Shown piece after piece: positions 48,804-55,879 of a stretch of 64,000 bases of DNA. Below the pieces are notes generated by a model, which made no database searches, was not told where the DNA came from, and saw only the letters and a list, made by a program, of their open reading frames with translations. This stretch comes from a virus. Numbering within the stretch: position 1 is the first letter of the stretch; every line of letters begins with the position of its first letter. The stretch lies in the IMG/VR virus record IMGVR_UViG_3300020000_000010, positions 33,601-97,600 of that record, one strand, 5' to 3'. A program made the translations under genes and the position numbers.

Positions 48804-48998
48804 TTAATTCAAATAATACCAAATAGTCTCCAAAGAATCTGTATACAAACTCCTACAAGGATCAGGATCTACTTGATTGTGTTTAAACCCTTTAAAAGGA
48901 TAAGTATCAGAGTTATAGTTCTTTTCTATCTCTATTTTCTGGTTTCTAGCCTCTATTAATACTTTAATGAGATCTAGGTTAGGTTCTTGGTTTAACAT
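48804..48998 (-). CDS. Hypothetical protein
   Basis: 64 residues (MLNQEPNLDLIKVLIEARNQ ... VDPDPCRSLYTDSLETIWYY). The leader is TTAAAACCTAAACTATG. Not recognised. The 48699-48803 gap holds a GGATTAA/TTAATCC hairpin. Confidence 0.45.
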   Translation of the reverse strand: MLNQEPNLDLIKVLIEARNQKIEIEKNYNSDTYPFKGFKHNQVDPDPCRSLYTDSLETIWYYLN

Positions 48999-49028
48999 AG
49001 TTTAGGTTTTAAATAATAGTTAAAACAA

Positions 49029-49054
49029 AGAACTAGCCCCGAAGGACTAGCTCT
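49029..49054 (-). terminator. UUCG-capped terminator
   Basis: Minus strand AGAGCTAGTCC-TTCG-GGGCTAGTTCT: 11 pairs (two G-U) with a TTCG tetraloop, followed by TTGTTTTAA. It lies 11 bases past the stop of the 49066-49380 gene. Confidence 0.85.
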
Positions 49055-49065
49055 TAGAATTAGAA

Positions 49066-49380
49066 TTAAGACATACTGAAAGTAGGAGTGATGCCCTTAG
49101 AAATAAGGTGATCCATAATCTCCATAGTAGAGTGCTTCTTAACAATCTGCTTACCACAACCAAGGAAGTTATTACCATCCTTCTGAAGTATTCCTTCAGT
49201 CTTGTCCTTCTTAACATATTTATCACCAGCTTTCTTTGATTCATAACAGATAATCTCTGCATTAGTATCAAATTGTGATTTTGGTGCCCAAACAGTAGCT
49301 CCAGACATTGTTGTAACAATATACTGTTCTTTACCATCAACAGTTACAAGTTTCCAAGAAGCAATAATTTCGTTTTTCAT
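49066..49380 (-). CDS. Highly expressed first gene of the minus-strand block
   Basis: 104 residues: IIASWKLVTVDGKEQYIVTT, MSGATVWAPKSQFDTNAEII, FLGCGKQIVKKHSTMEIMDH. A small beta-rich protein with richer G/C codon use, typical of an abundant product. It is the first gene read from the divergent region, with an exact AACTTAAAAC leader and its own UUCG terminator. Good candidate for an early host-takeover protein. No family recognised. Confidence 0.65.
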   Translation of the reverse strand: MKNEIIASWKLVTVDGKEQYIVTTMSGATVWAPKSQFDTNAEIICYESKKAGDKYVKKDKTEGILQKDGNNFLGCGKQIVKKHSTMEIMDHLISKGITPTFSMS

Positions 49381-49560
49381 GTTAGTTTGTTTTAAGTTAG
49401 TATTTTACTGGAGGGGTATTTTCCAGCTCAGTTATTGGGTGGGGTGGTTTTTTTAAGCAAGAGACTGATTATCAACACACTAAAGTTTAAAAAAATATGA
49501 AAAAAATTTGGAAATTAAAAATATTTTACCTACCTTTGTATTCAAATTAAATATTAAAAT
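49381..49560. promoter_or_regulatory. Divergent intergenic region between early and late blocks
   Basis: Transcription diverges here. The minus side has AACTTAAAAC (49398-49389), a CTGGA/TCCAG hairpin and a G-tract run (GGGTGGGGTGG at 49437-49447 on the + strand); the plus side has a host-type promoter. Whether it also holds the origin is not visible from iterons or repeats. Confidence 0.6.
49507..49538 (+). promoter_or_regulatory. Host-type promoter for the GIY-YIG gene
   Basis: TTTG, 20 bases, TACCTTTG, the full Bacteroidota promoter form, starting transcription about 49546, just upstream of the ATG at 49561. Confidence 0.85.
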
Positions 49561-50151
49561 ATGATAAAATATTACATTTATGCATTATGTGAACCAGAAA
49601 CAGAAGTAATTAGGTATATAGGGCAGACCAGACAAACTCTTAAACAGAGATATAAGAATCATATAAGCAGTTCTAAAACAGAAAAACTATATAAAGCCTA
49701 TTGGATTAAAAAACTACTGTCTAATGGAGAAAAACCAACATTAATGGTATTAGATATACTATACGTAGATAATATATCTAAAGAAAATCAACTATTTATA
49801 GATAAATGGGAATATTTCTATATTCAAAAATATAAAAAATTAACAAGGTTAACAAACGATAGGGAAATAGAAGGCTTTAGAAAGACTAAAAGAGAAACAA
49901 GAGGTAATTCAAGAAAAACAATGTTAAAAATATCTAAAGAGAAAGGTTGGTGTAAGTCTATAAAACTCAGACACATAGAAACAGGAGAGATCTTTGAATT
50001 TGCTTCTGTAAGAGAAGCATGGAAGACTTTGGGTATGAGAGAAGAACAATTAAGATTGTTAAGAAAAGGTTGGAATATGGTTAAACAATCAGGAAAACTA
50101 TATAAAAAGATAATAAAACAATGTAAAGGATATGAAATAGTTATAGATTAG
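49561..50151 (+). CDS. GIY-YIG homing endonuclease
   Basis: 196 residues. YYIYALCEP ... IRYIGQTRQTLKQRYKNH gives the GIY-YIG core with the catalytic Arg; a C-terminal DNA-binding region ends with a NUMOD-like segment (RHIETGEIFEFASVREAWKT, and EEQLRLLRKG). Free-standing, with its own promoter, and placed next to an orphan RNA. Such enzymes spread by cutting phage relatives lacking them. Confidence 0.92.
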   Translation: MIKYYIYALCEPETEVIRYIGQTRQTLKQRYKNHISSSKTEKLYKAYWIKKLLSNGEKPTLMVLDILYVDNISKENQLFIDKWEYFYIQKYKKLTRLTNDREIEGFRKTKRETRGNSRKTMLKISKEKGWCKSIKLRHIETGEIFEFASVREAWKTLGMREEQLRLLRKGWNMVKQSGKLYKKIIKQCKGYEIVID

Positions 50152-50203
50152 CTATATAATAATGATCCAAATATCATTTTTTATAAAAATAAGTGAAAAT
50201 AAA

Positions 50204-50235
50204 TTTGGAGATAACAAAAATATGTATTACTTTTG
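50204..50235 (+). promoter_or_regulatory. Host-type promoter for the orphan RNA
   Basis: TTTG (50204-50207), 20 bases, TACTTTTG (50228-50235). No ORF starts downstream until 50651, which has its own promoter, so the product is an RNA. Confidence 0.8.
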
Positions 50236-50241
50236 TGTCCA

Positions 50242-50499
50242 TAAGAATATAGTAGCAATATTATATTTCAACCAGTAATGGTTTAGAAGTTGGGTTGTAA
50301 GAAGTAACTTTAGGTTTAATAACCTGTAATAGTGAAAATGAGATGTCCCCAATACTTATAAAAAACGAATATCTTATATAGAGTGTGGGCTAGGATAAAT
50401 ACCTTGAGAAAGTACCTAGGGAGGTTTGGGAAGACGCAGAACACTTAAAAGGATATTTAATCTAACAGTTTATCTGTTTCTAAAAAGATAAAACTTTTT
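50242..50499 (+). ncRNA. Orphan structured RNA of about 260 nt
   Basis: It lies between a perfect promoter and a hairpin-U-tract end (AGTTTATCT with AGATAAAACT, then TTTTT at 50495-50499). No protein-coding frame spans it. Visible helices: AACC-AGTAAT-GGTT (50270-50283), AGGTT-TAAT-AACCT (50312-50325), and a domain closed by AGTGT/ACACT (50382/50445) containing CTAGG/CCTAG. It does not match tmRNA, 6S, RNase P, GOLLD or ROOL by eye. It follows the GIY-YIG gene and precedes the small genes leading to the terminase. Confidence 0.7.
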
Positions 50500-50597
50500 G
50501 AAGGGCTTCCCATGTTCCTTCTGCAAACAACAGGTAAAATTATTCTTCCTGATATACAGTAACTTAACCAAGTTATAATAAAAAACATTATAAAAAA

Positions 50598-50629
50598 TTT
50601 GGAAGTTATAATAATTATTATTATCTTTG
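50598..50629 (+). promoter_or_regulatory. Host-type promoter for the late small-gene operon
   Basis: TTTG (50598-50601), 20 bases, TATCTTTG (50622-50629). It precedes the ATG at 50651 by about 20 bases. Confidence 0.85.
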
Positions 50630-50650
50630 TACTCGAAAATTAGAATACTA

Positions 50651-51028
50651 ATGATAGTAAATATTCCAACAACAAAAGATAGACTTTTCAAACAATATTT
50701 AACTATATTAAATTCTGTATTAACGAAGAATCAGAAATTAACTATATTAGAGATTGAGGTTATGAGTAAATTCTTGTTTATAAAGGATCTTTATAATAGG
50801 TTAGGCTCTGAGTTATCAAATAAGATTTGCTTCCATAAGGAGACTAAAAAACGTATTATAATCTCTATTAAGGAAGAGAGTAATATACAAATATCTATTA
50901 ATAGTCTTAATAATATAATCCTTAGTTTAAGGAAGAAGGGTTTCCTAAAAGAGAGAAGAGTAGAACATATTCCGGTATTTACTAAAGAGGGTAATATAGA
51001 GTTGGTATTTAATTTAAATTTGGTTTAA
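50651..51028 (+). CDS. Hypothetical protein, winged-helix-like
   Basis: 125 residues from ATG 50651; a longer frame from a TTG at 50627 would overlap the promoter. A helical body (TKDRLFKQYLTILNSVLTKN) and a basic wing-like region (LRKKGFLKERRVEHIPVFTK). Pattern suggests a DNA-binding regulator of late genes, unproven. First gene of the late operon. Confidence 0.5.
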   Translation: MIVNIPTTKDRLFKQYLTILNSVLTKNQKLTILEIEVMSKFLFIKDLYNRLGSELSNKICFHKETKKRIIISIKEESNIQISINSLNNIILSLRKKGFLKERRVEHIPVFTKEGNIELVFNLNLV

Positions 51029-51228
51029 TGACTGAAAAACATATATTAATGAACTGGATAAAAAGATCTCAATTAAGAACAATTTATAATTATGAAAAAG
51101 GAAAAGGAAACCTACATAAAGACTTTACTTTTGAAGAATATGTAGAAAGAGCAAGGAGAGTTCTAATAGAATTTCCAAATGGAACTAAAGAAATACACGA
51201 AAGGGTAATAATAGATGATGAGGAATAA
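51028..51228 (+). CDS. Small basic protein
   Basis: 66 residues (TEKHILMNWIKRSQLRTIYN ... EIHERVIIDDEE). Overlaps both neighbours by one or more bases. Not recognised. Confidence 0.45.
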   Translation: MTEKHILMNWIKRSQLRTIYNYEKGKGNLHKDFTFEEYVERARRVLIEFPNGTKEIHERVIIDDEE

Positions 51229-51700
51229 GATAGAAGAAGAAAAAGAATTATATAAGAGAATAAATAAGGATTATTATATTCCTTTTCTAGACGAAATATG
51301 TATTAATTTTGAATATGAACTAAGGGAAATTAAAGATAATAAAGAAGAATGGATAAAAATTAATGATTTTACCAATGCTTATGAGTATGAAGATAGTTGT
51401 TTTTATGGATATTATAAGGACTGGAATAATGGTAAAATAAGAGTTAAATACCTAGATAAACAAGATATAGAAGAGTTAGGATTTAAACCTTCACCAGATG
51501 AACCTGAAGAATGGTTTTTATGGAAGGATTCTTATGATAGTTACCAACTATATTTTGATGATAAAACTAGAGATGAACTTAAAAATATGGGTATTGGAAT
51601 AACTATTTATGATAAAGATAGTTCTGATAGAATATTTAATGGTTATATAAAGAATAAAAGCGAATTAAAAAAATTAATGAAACAGTTAGATATAGTATAA
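51215..51700 (+). CDS. Hypothetical protein
   Basis: 161 residues, acidic and aromatic (LYKRINKDYYIPFLDEICIN ... KSELKKLMKQLDIV). A GWxDGxxxYLxxxD-like central pattern (NGKIRVKYLDKQDIEELGFK) recalls small phage proteins of unknown role. It is coupled to both neighbours by overlaps. Confidence 0.5.
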   Translation: MMRNKIEEEKELYKRINKDYYIPFLDEICINFEYELREIKDNKEEWIKINDFTNAYEYEDSCFYGYYKDWNNGKIRVKYLDKQDIEELGFKPSPDEPEEWFLWKDSYDSYQLYFDDKTRDELKNMGIGITIYDKDSSDRIFNGYIKNKSELKKLMKQLDIV

Positions 51701-51993
51701 TGATTATACCTAGGGAAATTAAGCTTTTTAATCAAACTATTAAAGTGATATATTCTAGAACTCTTATGGACAAAGAGAATGCATTTGGTCTATGGAGATG
51801 CAGAAATCATACTATATATCTTCAACAATCTACAAGAAAGAATAAACTAACAAAAGAACAAATAGAGGCAACTTTTATACATGAATTAACCCATGCTTGT
51901 TTATATGTAATGGGAGAAGATAAATTATCTAGTAATGAAAAATTTGTATCTACTTTTAGTAATCTAATACACCAATTTATAGAACAAATATAA
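51700..51993 (+). CDS. HExxH zincin-type metalloprotease-like protein
   Basis: 97 residues. TFIHELTHACLYVMGEDK contains HExxH with following metal-ligand candidates (SprT/ImmA-like). NRHTIYLQQSTR-like segment precedes it. Small phage zincins may cleave repressors or be inactive relatives; which is not decidable here. Confidence 0.75.
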   Translation: MIIPREIKLFNQTIKVIYSRTLMDKENAFGLWRCRNHTIYLQQSTRKNKLTKEQIEATFIHELTHACLYVMGEDKLSSNEKFVSTFSNLIHQFIEQI

Positions 51994-52277
51994 TGCAAAA
52001 AGAAGTAGATATTATAATAGAGAAAATTGCATTAAAGCATAGACTACCTAAACAAGTAGTTTCTTTAATCTTTGATAGTCAGTTAAGAACTACTAGAGAT
52101 ATTATTAAAGATTCTATAAAGAATAACCATAAAGAAATAGAAGTTTTACCTGTAGTTATGTGGCCTAAATGGGGAAAGTTTATACCAAATATGAAGAGGT
52201 TTAATAAAGTTAAAGAGTTTATAATAAATAGAGATAAAAATGATAGCAATGAGCAAGGAAATAACATTAAAGACTAA
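51993..52277 (+). CDS. Hypothetical basic protein
   Basis: 94 residues (QKEVDIIIEKIALKHRLPKQ ... IINRDKNDSNEQGNNIKD). Helical, basic, with a VVMWPKWGKFIPNMKRFN segment. The pattern DxIxxxIAxKHxxPxxxVxxIxxSQ is common in small phage head-region proteins. Overlaps the next gene by 38 bp. Confidence 0.55.
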   Translation: MQKEVDIIIEKIALKHRLPKQVVSLIFDSQLRTTRDIIKDSIKNNHKEIEVLPVVMWPKWGKFIPNMKRFNKVKEFIINRDKNDSNEQGNNIKD

Positions 52278-52737
52278 CAAATCTATAGTAGATTTACCTC
52301 CTATAGATACTATAGAGTTTGATGTTTATTTAATGGATAAACATACAGAAGTAATAAAAGCAGATAAAACTAGAATAGTTCTATATGAAAATTTCTTAGA
52401 ATACTATACAAATTATGTTATTGAGCAAGAGTTTGTATATACTAAAGATACCAATACTGATGATGAAGAGCTTTCTAGGTTATTAGAAGACGCTAATACT
52501 GAGCCTAAAAGGATTAAGATAGAAGATCAAGGAGTATTAGCAAAAGATAATATTTATATTAGTAGGTTAATGGAGAATCTACTAAATGAACCTGGAGAAG
52601 GTACTACTTTATTCTATAAGATTATTATAGAGTATTTAAATACTAGTATAGAGTTTACTTTTAAGACTAGGAAAGAACAAACAGAAATTTATAATAAGTT
52701 GATTAACTGGCAAATAAAACAGAATAAATGGAAGTAA
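52240..52737 (+). CDS. Hypothetical protein
   Basis: 165 residues, beta-rich N-terminal half (IVDLPPIDTIEFDVYLMDKH) and helical C-terminal half (IEYLNTSIEFTFKTRKEQTE). Not recognised. Confidence 0.5.
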   Translation: MIAMSKEITLKTNKSIVDLPPIDTIEFDVYLMDKHTEVIKADKTRIVLYENFLEYYTNYVIEQEFVYTKDTNTDDEELSRLLEDANTEPKRIKIEDQGVLAKDNIYISRLMENLLNEPGEGTTLFYKIIIEYLNTSIEFTFKTRKEQTEIYNKLINWQIKQNKWK

Positions 52738-53057
52738 TTAAGAAAATAAAAGACAATATTAGATTATATTTTTTAAAGAATTTTAACTATAAAATAACTT
52801 TAAAAATTTGGAAAGAAAAATGGAATTGGTCTTCTTTAGAAATATATGATCTTCATGAATCTTTAAAAAAAACAAATAAATTACATAAAGAAAAGAATAT
52901 AACAAAGTTTGATGAAAATATATATAATGATATTCAAAAGTATAAAAAAGCAGTATCTGAAAGTTTAGTGTGTTTAGATACTAAAGGAATGAAAGATGCT
53001 TTAGATTCAGAGACTTTATATAAAGGAGTAACTAATAACTTTATAAAAGAATGTTAA
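52728..53057 (+). CDS. Hypothetical basic protein
   Basis: 109 residues (IKKIKDNIRLYFLKNFNYKI ... AVSESLVCLDTKGMKDALDS). Helical and basic. Overlaps both neighbours. Confidence 0.45.
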   Translation: MEVIKKIKDNIRLYFLKNFNYKITLKIWKEKWNWSSLEIYDLHESLKKTNKLHKEKNITKFDENIYNDIQKYKKAVSESLVCLDTKGMKDALDSETLYKGVTNNFIKEC

Positions 53058-53278
53058 TGGAAGAGAAAAACACTTTACTAGAAAAACTAAAACTAATCAA
53101 AGAAGGTTGGGGAAACCTTATATGGGAGAATGAAGAGGTAGAAAAGGTTGCTAATATGAGGGCTGTAATATGTGCAGGATGTGATCAAAATAAAGGAGGA
53201 GTGTGTTTTTCCTGCGGCTGTATATTAATATCTAAAACAAGATCTCCTAAAGCAAATTGCCCGCTACAAAAATGGTAA
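53051..53278 (+). CDS. Small zinc-ribbon protein
   Basis: 75 residues. ICAGCDQNKGGVCFSCGCIL then SKTRSPKANCPLQKW: Cys pairs spaced as in a zinc ribbon (CxxC...CxxCGC...C). Common in Bacteroidota phages. It may bind nucleic acid or structural partners. Confidence 0.65.
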   Translation: MLMEEKNTLLEKLKLIKEGWGNLIWENEEVEKVANMRAVICAGCDQNKGGVCFSCGCILISKTRSPKANCPLQKW

Positions 53279-53433
53279 CCCTAATTAATATAGAACCAAT
53301 AACCATCAAATTAGAACTAGAATTTAACGGTATTAAAGCAGATTCTGATATAATCCTAGATAAGGATTCAGATAAAGAGTTAATAGCTTATATAAAAGAA
53401 AAAGGGTATAAAATTGGAGATTTAATAAAGTAA
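53272..53433 (+). CDS. Small hypothetical protein
   Basis: 53 residues: MVTLINIEPITIKLELEFNG then DSDIILDKDSDKELIAYIKE. Overlaps the zinc-ribbon gene by 7 bp. Beta-rich, acidic. Confidence 0.55.
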   Translation: MVTLINIEPITIKLELEFNGIKADSDIILDKDSDKELIAYIKEKGYKIGDLIK

Positions 53434-53447
53434 TAAAATAAATAAAT

Positions 53448-53939
53448 ATGAAAAATAAAGAAAAAGCAGAAACTAAAGAATTAAATACAGCAAATTATGT
53501 ACATGTTGATGGAGATATGCATTTTGATAAACCAGTGTTAACAACAACCTATAGTTCAACAGGATATGAAGTAAAACATATGCAAACTTCTGAATTTAAG
53601 AAAGAACCAAAAACAATTAATTATAAACCAGCAGGTAAATATATTCTATTAAAAACTAAAGATAAAACAGATTCTGGTATTTTACTACCTAGTAATCTAA
53701 AATCCAATAGTTTAGCTTTAGAAGTAGTATGTGTTGGTAATAAAGTAGAAGATACTAAAGTAGGAGATATGATAGTATTTGATGGAGGAGCATTTGCTTG
53801 GACTATAGATGGAGAGAATTATTATCAGATACATGAATCAGGTATTGCAGGATATGTGTTACATGGAGCAGATATTACTCAAACATCTCAAGATAAGTTA
53901 TTAGAATCTAAAGAACCTACAGAACATTATAACGGATAA
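53448..53939 (+). CDS. GroES-like co-chaperonin
   Basis: 163 residues. After a 58-residue extension (DGDMHFDKPVLTTTYSSTGY) the Cpn10 pattern follows: YKPAGKYILLKTKDKTDSGI, LLPSNLKSNSLALEVVCVGN, VEDTKVGDMIVFDGGAF, and a C-terminal ESGIAGYVL like the end of GroES. The mobile loop would be DSGILLPSNLKSNS. Like T4 gp31 it probably swaps for host GroES so that the host GroEL can fold the large capsid protein. It lies in the head-gene operon, a fitting location. Confidence 0.82.
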   Translation: MKNKEKAETKELNTANYVHVDGDMHFDKPVLTTTYSSTGYEVKHMQTSEFKKEPKTINYKPAGKYILLKTKDKTDSGILLPSNLKSNSLALEVVCVGNKVEDTKVGDMIVFDGGAFAWTIDGENYYQIHESGIAGYVLHGADITQTSQDKLLESKEPTEHYNG

Positions 53940-53940
53940 A

Positions 53941-54267
53941 ATGAAATATTTTAGTAAGCAAATAAAAGTTATAAAAGATTTTGGAAATTTTGAAAGAGCC
54001 GAACTGCTTGTATTAAAATCACAAGTTAATAGAATAAATAATAATAATTTTAATAAAATAGGAGACTTTTTTCAATATGAAATAGATTTAGTTAAAGAAC
54101 AAGGAGAAGATTTAACAAGGTATATTCTATTTAAATATTTACCTGGTAATTTACAAAGACCATTAGAAGATGAAAAAAAAATAGTAAGTAATATAGATGG
54201 ATATGAATTATTATTATTGGAAAAAGAAACAAAAGAAAAATTAGATAAACAATATTATGGTGTTTAA
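53941..54267 (+). CDS. Hypothetical protein
   Basis: 108 residues (KYFSKQIKVIKDFGNFERAE ... LEKETKEKLDKQYYGV). Alternating charged and aromatic; not recognised. Overlaps the next gene by 11 bp. Confidence 0.45.
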   Translation: MKYFSKQIKVIKDFGNFERAELLVLKSQVNRINNNNFNKIGDFFQYEIDLVKEQGEDLTRYILFKYLPGNLQRPLEDEKKIVSNIDGYELLLLEKETKEKLDKQYYGV

Positions 54268-54508
54268 TTTATTTAAAAAGAAAGATAAACCAATACATAT
54301 ATTTTCTCCTAAAAAGTTAAAGAAAGAATATGAGATAGAAGTGGGAAATGTTCCTTTCTATGTTTATATAGAATCTAAAGGAGAACATAATATTACTTTA
54401 AGTAAAATACTTGAAGAAGAACTAGATATAACATTTAAAAATTATGATAGACAAAATAAAGAAAGAGAATATGAAAAAAAAGAAGAATACTACCGATTTA
54501 GAACCTAA
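54257..54508 (+). CDS. Small basic protein
   Basis: 83 residues (VFNLFKKKDKPIHIFSPKKL ... REYEKKEEYYRFRT). Basic with a hydrophobic middle. Its end overlaps the next gene's start in another frame. Confidence 0.45.
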   Translation: MVFNLFKKKDKPIHIFSPKKLKKEYEIEVGNVPFYVYIESKGEHNITLSKILEEELDITFKNYDRQNKEREYEKKEEYYRFRT

Positions 54509-54713
54509 AATAGAGAAATTTTGGGATGTTAAATTTAAAGAAGATAATTATGCTTCACAACATGCTTGGGATAGTTTAACAGAAGAAAAGAGAATTTCTT
54601 GGATCTTAGAACAGATAGATCTTATGAAATATAGGATTTTAGTATTTGAAAAGGCTATTGCTATGATTAAAGTACCAACTATTGTTAAAGAAGAATTAAA
54701 AGTAGTAGAATAA
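54471..54713 (+). CDS. Small acidic helical protein
   Basis: 80 residues from ATG 54471 (MKKKKNTTDLEPKIEKFWDV ... TIVKEELKVVE); the frame could extend upstream to 54444, but 54471 gives the shorter overlap. Helical, not recognised. Confidence 0.5.
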   Translation: MKKKKNTTDLEPKIEKFWDVKFKEDNYASQHAWDSLTEEKRISWILEQIDLMKYRILVFEKAIAMIKVPTIVKEELKVVE

Positions 54714-54714
54714 A

Positions 54715-55362
54715 ATGTGTAAAAATAATGTAATTTCTAAATATCTTAATATTTCTATAGGATCTAAATTTCAAAAACTAACAATTCTTTCATATTCTCA
54801 TACAACAGCAAAACCAAGAAAGAAAGATAATCAATCTTATTTTTATCATTACTATAACTGTATATGTGATTGTGGAAAAGAATGTGTTAAAAGAATAGAT
54901 TATATAACAAAAGGAAGATGTATCTCTTGTGGATGTTTTGCTAAAGAAAAAGCATACGAAATAGCAAACAAATATTTAGTAACATATAGTAAAACAAGAA
55001 GTCTTGATATTGATAAGCAAAAAGATAGTGCTTTTAATTTAATCTATCAAGAATATAAAAACAATGTTCATAAAAGAGAATTTTCTATAACAAAAAAAGA
55101 ATTTAAAGAATTAATTAATAAAAACTGTCATTATTGCAATTTACCACCTAGTAATAAGAAAACTACAAAAAATAAAAAGGGAATATATTATTATAGCGGG
55201 TTAGATAGAGTGAACACTACTGGAGGATATCACTTAGATAATGTTGTTCCTTGTTGTAAATATTGCAATACTGCAAAAAGAGATAGAAAAAGAGAAGACT
55301 TTATAGAGTGGATTAAGGATATTTATAATAAAACAATATTACAAAATGAGTTTATTAACTAA
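54715..55362 (+). CDS. HNH endonuclease
   Basis: 215 residues. A zinc-coordinating first half (CICDCGKECV, RCISCGCF) and an HNH region (CHYCNLPPSN ... SGLDRVNTTGGYHLDNVVPC, CKYCNTAKRD). This lineage is common as free-standing or intronic endonuclease in phages. Its insertion between the late small genes and terminase suggests homing into the packaging operon; no disrupted gene is obvious. Confidence 0.85.
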   Translation: MCKNNVISKYLNISIGSKFQKLTILSYSHTTAKPRKKDNQSYFYHYYNCICDCGKECVKRIDYITKGRCISCGCFAKEKAYEIANKYLVTYSKTRSLDIDKQKDSAFNLIYQEYKNNVHKREFSITKKEFKELINKNCHYCNLPPSNKKTTKNKKGIYYYSGLDRVNTTGGYHLDNVVPCCKYCNTAKRDRKREDFIEWIKDIYNKTILQNEFIN

Positions 55363-55879
55363 TTTTGATATAGATTCTAATTTCTGGAAAAATAATCCAC
55401 AATTGATTATTCCTAAGGAATTAAACAAACTATATAAAGAAGATAAATCTAAAGATAAAACAAATAGCTCCCAGATAATGTGGGCTATTTGTTTATTTCT
55501 TGATCTTTCTGAAGAAAATAAGTTTAGAAATTTTCCAGAAGAAGATAGAAAGAAACTAATTATAGAAGATTATCTACAAGATCCTAAGTTTAAGTTTGAG
55601 AATTATAAACCAATAATAGATTGGTATATAGAAGGATTATATAGTCCTGCTCAAAGAGGAATATTAAACTGGAGAAGGAAGCTAGAAGAGAGAGATCTAT
55701 TTATAGCAGATACTCCTTATGAATTAGAAACAGCAGAAAAATTAGATAAAGTATTAGCTTCAACAGATAAACTTTATTCTCAGTTAGAAAGACTAGAAAA
55801 GCAATACCAAAAAGAGAATCTTGAAGGTAAAGATAAAGGAGGAGCTACAGCTTCTCTTAGTGATAAAGGTCTTATCTAA
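55346..55879 (+). CDS. Small terminase subunit-like protein
   Basis: 177 residues preceding the large terminase. Helical, charged (DLSEENKFRNFPEEDRKKLI ... YSQLERLEKQYQKENLEGKD). Size and position fit the crAss-like small terminase, but sequence alone is weak. Overlaps the HNH gene by 17 bp and TerL by one base. Confidence 0.55.
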   Translation: MSLLTNFDIDSNFWKNNPQLIIPKELNKLYKEDKSKDKTNSSQIMWAICLFLDLSEENKFRNFPEEDRKKLIIEDYLQDPKFKFENYKPIIDWYIEGLYSPAQRGILNWRRKLEERDLFIADTPYELETAEKLDKVLASTDKLYSQLERLEKQYQKENLEGKDKGGATASLSDKGLI

